From the NCBI GenBank assembly GCA_002049985.1, contig MVCY01000086.1, positions 1 to 5,093 on the forward strand: a stretch of 5,093 nt of DNA. Direction: 5' to 3'. The notes under the pieces were generated by a model. The model did no database searches, was not told where the DNA came from, and saw nothing but the letters and a program-made list of their open reading frames with translations. Positions 1-4,109 of the stretch are shown one piece after another. The DNA is from Candidatus Latescibacteria bacterium 4484_181. Lineage in GTDB: Bacteria; Latescibacterota; MVCY01. The position numbers and the translations under genes are program-made. Numbering within the stretch: position 1 is the first letter of the stretch; every line of letters begins with the position of its first letter.

Positions 1-307
1 CTGCTCTGATCGCCAGATCTTTGGCAGGCCAATACTCTGCCTCCAGTCGAACCCTATTAGAAGGCACCCATTTCTGGTTCACCTTGCAATCCCTGAATAG
101 AACGCCTTCAACTTCGTAATCAATGTCCTCATAGAAGTCAGACCAGTCTGTCCTCAGCCAATCGGCGGTTAAGGTCAAGTTTTCAAATGCAGTATAAGAT
201 ACGCCCAATCCAATGTTGCCTGCCTGTTTGTTGCCGCGGTTGAACCGACAACCCCTGCGGCTGCTCAAAAGTCGAATGGGCTGACCTGCTTCAAAGAGAT
301 GCCGGGT
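1..307 (-). pseudogene. Outer-membrane beta-barrel-like fragment, lacking a start and cut by the left window edge
   Basis: The minus strand is open for 102 codons from a TGA at 310..308 to the left edge. From about position 217 downwards the protein reads like a porin-type barrel: GLGVSYTAFENLTLTADWLR, then TDWSDF, and NRVRLEAEYWPAKDLAIRA. Alternating polar and hydrophobic residues, aromatic girdle residues and short turns (PAKD, FEN) are typical of beta strands. The wording resembles FadL/OmpP1-type transport proteins, but I cannot fix the family. There is no ATG in the frame and no signal peptide. The first 30 residues (TRHLFEAGQPIRLLSSRRGC and what follows) are basic and look like non-coding sequence read in frame, so the barrel part has probably lost its 5' region. 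Alternatives are a real gene starting at TTG near 268, or a sequencing frameshift. Confidence is moderate that this is former or partial coding sequence, low on function. Confidence 0.45.
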
Positions 308-337
308 TCAACGGAACAGCTCCCGGTTCGTCGGTTT

Positions 338-368
338 GGAGGTGAAATCAAGTATTACTATCACCTCC
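338..368. repeat. 8-bp perfect inverted repeat (hairpin)
   Basis: GGAGGTGA at 338..345 is the exact reverse complement of TCACCTCC at 361..368, separated by 15 AT-rich bases. Neither strand has a T-run directly after the stem, so it is not a good intrinsic terminator. Its role is unknown. Confidence 0.55.
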
Positions 369-543
369 TCCCTGCCATAGCCGCGACAGCCCTGAAGGAG
401 TCATTGCTACACTTCGAGCGAGTATTAGTCAGATACTCTCCTCTTTTCCCTCGGCCACGTCAATATCTAACTGAACTTTCACAAAAATATCAGAATTGCA
501 GACATAAGCGACAGAATTTTCTTATATTACTGAGCTATCTGTC

Positions 544-564
544 CCTTTTCTTTAGCAGAAAAGG
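544..564. repeat. 8-bp perfect hairpin CCTTTTCT/AGAAAAGG
   Basis: CCTTTTCT (544..551), loop TTAGC, AGAAAAGG (557..564). It is directly followed by an A-rich run and a GC palindrome AAAGCGCGCTTT (572..583). Palindromic stretches of this wording are common as dispersed intergenic elements in bacterial genomes; membership of a named family is not established here. Confidence 0.55.
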
Positions 565-576
565 AACCAAAAAAGC

Positions 577-683
577 GCGCTTTCCGTAGGCGTAGGGCAG
601 AGATGGGGTCCAATGGCTGTGTCTATGAGTCCTGCAGGAAGCAGAGGGCGGCTTCGGTTCTGTTGGCCGCTGACGGAAAGCGC
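577..683 (-). repeat. 11-bp inverted repeat enclosing about 85 nt, followed by T6 on the minus strand
   Basis: GCGCTTTCCGT (577..587) is the perfect reverse complement of ACGGAAAGCGC (673..683). Read on the minus strand the closing arm is followed by GC and then TTTTTT, so the unit could be a large-loop terminator for the aroF transcript or a small structured RNA. The interior can form short helices of its own: GCGGC/GCCGC on the minus strand with a 13-nt loop, and the palindrome TCCTGCAGGA (630..639). It ends about 157 bp beyond the aroF stop, far for a simple terminator. A dispersed repeat unit is an equally good reading. Confidence 0.4.
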
Positions 684-839
684 AACCTCCCCCCACCTCC
701 AGGATTAACCATAGTCGCCGATTGGTGAATGTAGCCAGGGGGTCTATTCCCGCTCGCGAACCATATACCTTCCTATTCTACTGTATTCCGGTGGCTTAAT
801 GATACACGTTCCAGATTTTTTGCGAAAGTTTAGTGTATG

Positions 840-1865
840 CTAGGCTTTACGTCCTGTAGCCGCAGCTATACCCTTCAGCTCTCCCATCAACTTTCTGAAA
901 TCGTTGAAGGTGAGCGATTGTGGACCGTCTTTAAGTGCCTGAGGGGGATTGGGATGAACCTCAATTAGCAAACCGTCAGCCCCGGCAGCTATGGCAGCCC
1001 GAGCCACCGGAGCCACCAGTTGCCATCTGCCCGTCCCATGGCTGGGGTCACCAATCACCGGCAGGTGACTGAGTTGCTTTACTGCCGGGATAGCGTTGAC
1101 GTCAAAGGTGTTGCGGGTAAAGTTCTCAAAGGTCCTAATCCCACGCTCACACAAAATAACCGCAGGATTGCCTTTATCAGCAATGTATTCGGCTGCCTGA
1201 AGCCACTCCTCTATGGTCGACGACATCCCACGCTTCAACATCACCGGTTTTTCAACAAGGCCAACCTCCTGCAGAAGGGAAAAATTGGTCATATTTCTGG
1301 TGCCAATCTGGAGTATGTCGGCATACCTGGTGACCAGTTCCACATCTCGAGTATCCATCACCTCGGTGATAACAGGCAGACCCGTCTGCTGCCGAGCCTC
1401 AGCCAATAACTTCAGCCCCTCTTCCCCTAACCCATGGAAGCTATAAGGCGAGGTACTGGGCTTAAAAGCACCCCCCCTTAAGATATGAGCTCCTGCCGAC
1501 TTAACAAAACGAGCAGTCGAAAGCAACTGCTCTCTTGATTCCACCGAACAAGGCCCAGCCATTACCACTATCTGCTCTCCACCGATCTCTACGTCTCCCA
1601 CCTTGATAACTGTCTTCTCAGGATGAAACTCCTTGCTCACCAGTTTGTAAGGCTTAGAGATGGAGATCGTGTCCTCAACGAATGACATAGTCTTAAGGCG
1701 CTCAGAAATAAGGGCTTTGTCCTGCTGGGGCCTGCCAATGGCTCCCACCACCACCCTTTCCAACCCCCTTGAGATATGGGCATCTCGATAGCCAGAATCC
1801 TTTAAGACCTTGACCACCTGGTCAATGTCTCGCTCTGTTACATCCACCCTGAGGATCACAATCAT
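840..1865 (-). CDS. aroF: 3-deoxy-7-phosphoheptulonate (DAHP) synthase, type I-beta with ferredoxin-like N-terminal domain
   Basis: Condenses phosphoenolpyruvate with erythrose 4-phosphate, the first committed step of the cytosolic shikimate pathway. The protein has 341 residues, close to the Thermotoga maritima enzyme as I recall it (338). Residues 1-72 (from MIVILRV to KPYKL) match the ferredoxin-like regulatory domain that binds Tyr/Phe in that group; the TIM barrel follows from about residue 75. Visible active-site motifs are GPCSVE with metal ligand Cys106, GGAFKPSTSPYSF with Lys135, LKRG with Lys211, CERGIRTFE at 239-247, DPSHG with His276, EVHP with Glu302, and DGPQSL with Asp313. The four metal ligands keep the family spacing. 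The ATG overlaps the aroQ stop (ATGA), and AGGAG lies 8 nt upstream inside aroQ, so the start is firm and translational coupling is likely. Feedback control by aromatic amino acids is inferred from the N-terminal domain. Confidence 0.97.
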   Translation of the reverse strand: MIVILRVDVTERDIDQVVKVLKDSGYRDAHISRGLERVVVGAIGRPQQDKALISERLKTMSFVEDTISISKPYKLVSKEFHPEKTVIKVGDVEIGGEQIVVMAGPCSVESREQLLSTARFVKSAGAHILRGGAFKPSTSPYSFHGLGEEGLKLLAEARQQTGLPVITEVMDTRDVELVTRYADILQIGTRNMTNFSLLQEVGLVEKPVMLKRGMSSTIEEWLQAAEYIADKGNPAVILCERGIRTFENFTRNTFDVNAIPAVKQLSHLPVIGDPSHGTGRWQLVAPVARAAIAAGADGLLIEVHPNPPQALKDGPQSLTFNDFRKLMGELKGIAAATGRKA

Positions 1866-2125
1866 ACCTGTCTCTCCTGCAAGTCTCTACATTCGGCAAT
1901 GATTCTCTCAAATACAGCTCTTATAGATTCCCTGCTCAACGGGCCTTTGTTAAGGTTCTGAATCCTATCCAATATTGTTGTCTCCCTGGCAGGAGAATAG
2001 ACGAGTTGTCCTTTCTCTTTTTTGATTTTCCCCAGTTCTAAGACACACTGGGCTCGACGGTTGAGCAGTTCAAGCAAAAGCTCGTCCAGTAGGTCGATTC
2101 GGTCACGCCACTGAGCGATATCCAT
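1862..2125 (-). CDS. aroQ: Chorismate mutase, AroQ class, stand-alone
   Basis: Converts chorismate to prephenate, the branch step towards phenylalanine and tyrosine. At 87 residues it is a single all-helical AroQ domain, the length of the mutase part of E. coli PheA, with no dehydratase or dehydrogenase fused to it and no signal peptide. Aligned by eye to the E. coli domain, the catalytic set is kept: Arg7, Arg24, Lys35, Arg47, Glu48 and Gln83, equivalent to Arg11, Arg28, Lys39, Arg51, Glu52 and Gln88; E. coli Asp48 is replaced by Ser44. The ATG is preceded by GAGG with a 5-nt spacer. The stop overlaps the aroF start by 4 bp, so the two enzymes are made together. In several bacteria an AroQ domain is fused to, or forms a complex with, type I-beta DAHP synthase and controls it; the overlap suggests a similar partnership here, which is inference. 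Confidence 0.94.
   Translation of the reverse strand: MDIAQWRDRIDLLDELLLELLNRRAQCVLELGKIKKEKGQLVYSPARETTILDRIQNLNKGPLSRESIRAVFERIIAECRDLQERQV
1874..1878 (-). promoter_or_regulatory. Shine-Dalgarno site for aroF, inside aroQ
   Basis: AGGAG on the minus strand, 8 nt before the aroF ATG and within the last codons of aroQ. It fixes the aroF start at the ATGA overlap, and allows both independent initiation and re-initiation by ribosomes finishing aroQ. Confidence 0.7.
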
Positions 2126-2213
2126 CAGGTCCTCGGAAGTTTATCACGAATTTCTAGCTAAATATCTCAGTCTGTAATCTCCTGATTGATCCCCTCGCAA
2201 AAAGTCCAAAATT

Positions 2214-2254
2214 CTCCTTCTCCCTTGGAGGGACAGGGTCGGGGCGAGGGTGAA
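2214..2254. repeat. Dispersed-repeat-like segment (CTTCTCCCTTGG...GGCGAGGGTGA type)
   Basis: The plus strand reads CTCCTTCTCCC, then a small hairpin TCCCT-TGG-AGGGA (2221..2233), then GGGTCGGGGCGAGGGTGA. Its translation contains PSPLEGQGRGEGE, a wording I know from spurious proteins predicted over a palindromic intergenic repeat widespread in bacterial genomes. Only one copy is in this window, so repeat status rests on recall, not on what can be compared here. Confidence 0.45.
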
Positions 2255-2290
2255 CAGCTCAAAACCCTATCTGTCAACAAAAATCATTCG

Positions 2291-2386
2291 GAAAAAGCGA
2301 TCCTACACTGTTGTCTTGGTGTTGGCAGCGAACTCAGATTAACCTGCCTCCCTTTCGGGAAAAAGGTCGCTTAGTGTTGTGTAGGA
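2291..2386 (-). promoter_or_regulatory. Candidate structured RNA / attenuator-like leader upstream of aroQ-aroF
   Basis: On the minus strand TCCTACAC (2386..2379) pairs perfectly with GTGTAGGA (2308..2301). Between them lie AAGCGACC (2372..2365), a small hairpin TCCC-GAAA-GGGA (2360..2349) with a GNRA loop, and GGCAG/CTGCC (2348..2344 with 2328..2324). AAGCGA can pair with TCGCTT (2300..2295) just past the first helix, extendable by CC/GG over a bulged A. This second helix crosses the first and shares bases with it, so the two form either a pseudoknot or alternative states. The second helix runs straight into T5. No known riboswitch class was recognised. Helices this short arise by chance, so confidence is low. 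Confidence 0.3.
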
Positions 2387-2461
2387 AAAGAACAAACGGG
2401 ATAGGAATTATGAAATGGGAGTCTGCAAAAACATATGTCCCCGGGGCAGTGAGGCATACCC

Positions 2462-2538
2462 TGGCAGGCCCGGCAGGAGTCGAACCCGCACCCTCCGGAT
2501 TTGGAGTCCGGTGCTCTGGCCAGTTGAGCTACGGGCCC
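2462..2538 (-). tRNA. trnW: tRNA-Trp (anticodon CCA)
   Basis: The 77-nt minus-strand sequence folds into a full cloverleaf: acceptor GGGCCCG with CGGGCCT, D arm GCTC/GAGC with a 9-nt loop holding GG, anticodon stem CCGGA/TCCGG with loop CTCCAAA (anticodon CCA at 2504..2502), a 5-nt variable loop, and T arm GCGGG/CCTGC with loop TTCGACT. The discriminator is G73, as expected for bacterial tRNA-Trp, and the 3' CCA is encoded. Pair 1-72 is G.U rather than the A-U of E. coli tRNA-Trp. It reads UGG codons. It begins 29 nt after the trpB stop in the same orientation with no clear promoter of its own, so it is probably made from the trpB transcript and processed. Confidence 0.97.
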
Positions 2539-2549
2539 ACCTATAGGTG
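2538..2549. repeat. 12-bp perfect palindrome CACCTATAGGTG at the tRNA 5' end
   Basis: The palindrome covers the first base of the tRNA and the 11 bases before it. As RNA it could form CACC-TATA-GGTG, a 4-bp hairpin that takes in G1 and sits at the RNase P cleavage point. Its TATAGG could be mistaken for a -10 box, but it lies too close to the tRNA start to serve it. Confidence 0.5.
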
Positions 2550-2567
2550 TTTTGCAGCTTTCCTTGA

Positions 2568-3920
2568 CTACACCTTAGGCAGATCCTTGAGGGCTTCCTT
2601 TATCTTCTCCTCAGGGTAGGTGTAGTCTTTGAGTTTACCAGCAAAATAGGCCTCATAGGCCGCTAAGTCGAAGTGGCCGTGTCCACTGTTGTTGAAAACA
2701 ATGGTCTTGGCCTCTCCTGACTCCTTACACTTCAGTGCCTCGTCCATCACCACCTTAACGGCGTGAGCAGTCTCGGGCGCAACTATAAAGCCCTCTGTCC
2801 GGGCAAAACTGATGGCTGCATCAAAGACGGCCATCTGATGAAGGGCCACTGCCTCGATAATCTTATGATTGTAGAGGGCACAGATAATTGGGGCCATACC
2901 GTGATAACGCAATCCTCCAGCGTGAATGGGAGGTGGAACAAAAGTATGTCCCAAGGTATACATCTTCAGCAGCGGTGTGAGTCCGGCCACATCCCCAAAG
3001 TCATAGGCATATGGTGCCTTAGTTAGAGTAGGACAAGCCTGGGGCTCTGCACAGATAATCCTTAAGGGCTTGCCATCCAGTTTGTCTTTAACAAAGGGCA
3101 GGAAGAAACCGGCAAAATTGCTGCCCCCACCGATACATCCCACCAGAATGTCGGGGTAGTCACCGGCTATCTCTAACTGTTTCTTCGCCTCCAATCCGAC
3201 GACTGTCTGATGCAGGAGCACGTGGTTAAGCACGCTACCCAAGGAATATTTGGTGTCGTCGTGAGTTGCAGCGTCCTCCACTGCTTCACTGATGGCGATG
3301 CCAAGGGAACCTGGGGTATCAGGGTCCTGGGCCAAGACCGCCTGCCCCGCCTTGGTATCCGGACTGGGACTGGGTACACACTTAGCACCCCAGGTCTCCA
3401 TCATGATGCGCCGGTAAGGCTTCTGCTCATAGCTCACCCTGACCATATAGACCTTGCATTCTATGCCGAAAAGGTCACAGCCAAAGGCCAAAGCGCTACC
3501 CCATTGTCCCGCACCTGTCTCGGTGGTTATGCGCTTGACCCCTTCTTGCTTGTTGAAGTAAGCCTGGGCCACCGCAGTGTTCGGCTTGTGGCTGCCTGGA
3601 GGACTTACCCCTTCCCACTTATAATAGATTTTAGCAGGGGTATCCAGCGCCTTCTCCCAACGCCTGGCCCGGTACAATGGGGTCGGCCTCCAAAGCCGGT
3701 AGACATCTTGCACCTCTTCAGGGATGTCTATCCAGCGCTCGGGGCTCATCTCCTGCTTGATCAGCTCCATGGGAAATATGGGAGCTAAGTCATCAGGAAC
3801 CACTGGTTTTCCAGTGGCAGGGTGAAGCACCGGCGGCATCTGAAACGGCAAGTCCGCCAGAATGTTATACCACTGAGTTGGCATCTGTTTCTCATCCAAC
3901 TGAATCTTAGTCGCTTGCAC
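2568..3920 (-). CDS. trpB: Tryptophan synthase beta chain, TrpB2 type (PLP-dependent)
   Basis: Joins indole and serine to give tryptophan with pyridoxal phosphate. At 450 residues it is the long TrpB2 form, longer than the usual TrpB1 of about 400. Signature segments are WYNILADLP at 17-25, MELIKQEMS at 51-59, WRPTPLYRA at 77-85, PGSHKPNTA with the Schiff-base Lys112, TETGAGQWG with catalytic Glu134, SLGSVLNHVLLHQT at 226-239, the phosphate loop GGGSN at 264-268, HAGGLRYHG at 333-341, APETAHA at 381-387, and SGHGHFD near the C terminus. No trpA or other trp gene is adjacent. TrpB2 enzymes generally bind TrpA poorly and are thought to salvage free indole or supplement TrpB1. The start is GTG, chosen because AAGGAGG lies 5 nt upstream and the family N terminus is intact. 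tRNA-Trp follows directly. Confidence 0.96.
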   Translation of the reverse strand: MQATKIQLDEKQMPTQWYNILADLPFQMPPVLHPATGKPVVPDDLAPIFPMELIKQEMSPERWIDIPEEVQDVYRLWRPTPLYRARRWEKALDTPAKIYYKWEGVSPPGSHKPNTAVAQAYFNKQEGVKRITTETGAGQWGSALAFGCDLFGIECKVYMVRVSYEQKPYRRIMMETWGAKCVPSPSPDTKAGQAVLAQDPDTPGSLGIAISEAVEDAATHDDTKYSLGSVLNHVLLHQTVVGLEAKKQLEIAGDYPDILVGCIGGGSNFAGFFLPFVKDKLDGKPLRIICAEPQACPTLTKAPYAYDFGDVAGLTPLLKMYTLGHTFVPPPIHAGGLRYHGMAPIICALYNHKIIEAVALHQMAVFDAAISFARTEGFIVAPETAHAVKVVMDEALKCKESGEAKTIVFNNSGHGHFDLAAYEAYFAGKLKDYTYPEEKIKEALKDLPKV

Positions 3921-3925
3921 TCTCC

Positions 3926-3932
3926 CCTCCTT
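3926..3932 (-). promoter_or_regulatory. Strong Shine-Dalgarno site deciding the GTG start of trpB
   Basis: AAGGAGG on the minus strand, 5 nt before GTG at 3920..3918. The nearest in-frame ATG is codon 13, which has no such site and would remove conserved N-terminal residues. Confidence 0.85.
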
Positions 3933-3967
3933 TCCAAGGATTAAATTGGCACCTTAATTCTATAACG

Positions 3968-4091
3968 GAAAATTGAAAGCCAAGATACCAACGAAGATTC
4001 AAATGTCAAAGCTCAATAATGAGGCAATTCTACTTTTGACATTTGGATTTTGGCATTTGACCCTTCTCGATGAGACTTGGCTTTGATTTTC
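3968..4091. repeat. Nested imperfect inverted repeat between paaK and trpB
   Basis: Outer arms GAAAATTGAAAGCCAAG (3968..3984) and CTTGGCTTTGATTTTC (4076..4091) pair at 15 Watson-Crick positions with one small bulge. Inner arms 3994..4011 and 4034..4051 pair over 18 positions, three of them G.T; the core is TTCAAATGTCAAA against TTTGACATTTGGA. The inner part resembles the AAATCCAAATGTCAAA wording often seen in dispersed intergenic repeats. No T-run follows on either strand, so it is not a standard terminator. It fills most of the 189 bp between the two genes and could be a small palindromic mobile element or a cruciform-type regulatory site. Confidence 0.6.
3982..4009 (-). promoter_or_regulatory. 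Candidate sigma-70 promoter for trpB
   Basis: On the minus strand a perfect -35 TTGACA (4009..4004) is followed after 16 bases by TATCTT (3987..3982), which matches 4 of 6 bases of the -10 consensus. This would start transcription near 3975 and give a leader of about 55 nt before the trpB GTG. The -35 box lies in one arm of an inverted repeat whose other arm carries TTGACA on the opposite strand, so it may simply reflect the repeat. Confidence 0.35.
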
Positions 4092-4109
4092 TCTCTTCCA
4101 CTTTTCATC

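Larger units (their letters stand above)
308..839. other. Gene-free region downstream of aroF with several inverted repeats
   Basis: I see no convincing gene in these 532 bases on either strand. Both strands carry frequent stops, and the one longer plus-strand frame (299..589) has no recognisable protein and ends in repeat-derived residues (FFSRKGTKKARFP). The stretch from about 400 to 560 is AT-rich. Short inverted repeats occur at 338..345/361..368, 420..425/433..438, 544..551/557..564 and 577..587/673..683, plus an 8-bp pair 239..246/305..312 reaching into the barrel-like fragment. The density of palindromes and the repeat-like wording suggest decayed or dispersed repeat sequence rather than a regulatory region, since no gene starts here. 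Confidence 0.6.
2126..2461 (-). other. Gene-free leader region between tRNA-Trp and aroQ
   Basis: No protein gene is supported in these 336 bases. In minus-strand order they hold: a short open frame of 28 codons (2457..2371), a set of competing inverted repeats ending in a T5 run (2386..2291), a TTGACA hexamer without a good -10 (2277..2272), a dispersed-repeat-like segment (2254..2214), and the aroQ Shine-Dalgarno site GAGG (2134..2131). A palindrome CCCCGGGG directly after the tRNA has no usable loop, so no clear terminator separates the tRNA from aroQ. I saw no T-box signature (no TGGNACCGCG-like motif), and no run of Trp codons. Confidence 0.55.

Noticed and set aside
299..589. Plus-strand open frame of 96 codons
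   Set aside because: No recognisable domain, no good ribosome binding site, and its C-terminal residues come from the hairpin and A-rich repeat at 544..583. All real genes here are on the other strand.
631..644. GGAAGCAG next to TCC-TGCA-GGA, resembling the apical part of SRP (4.5S/ffs) RNA on the plus strand
   Set aside because: The loop is TGCA rather than GGAA, the conserved 5' partner strand (GTCAGG) is missing, and the flanks do not pair as the expected long rod.
2249..2277. TTGACA at 2277..2272 (minus strand) as a promoter for aroQ-aroF
   Set aside because: At 15-18 bp spacing the -10 positions read TTCACC-like sequences with poor match, and no extended -10 is present.
2435..2461. CCCCGGGG followed by TTTTT as a terminator directly after the tRNA on the minus strand
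   Set aside because: The palindrome leaves no room for a loop, and the T-run is displaced by ACATATG, so a standard intrinsic terminator is not supported.
2462..2540. tRNA-Trp as an integration (att) site
   Set aside because: No second copy of the tRNA 3' end is seen in the window and there is no integrase or other mobile gene nearby.
3210..3788. Plus-strand open frame of 192 codons, and another at 4275..4838
   Set aside because: They lie wholly antisense to trpB and paaK, whose conserved motifs continue throughout. They are shadows of those genes.
4013..4108. 31-codon minus-strand frame starting MKSGREKIKAK just after paaK, as a leader peptide for trpB
   Set aside because: It has no Trp codon, its second half is only the translation of the inverted repeat, and it is not aligned with any terminator/antiterminator pair.
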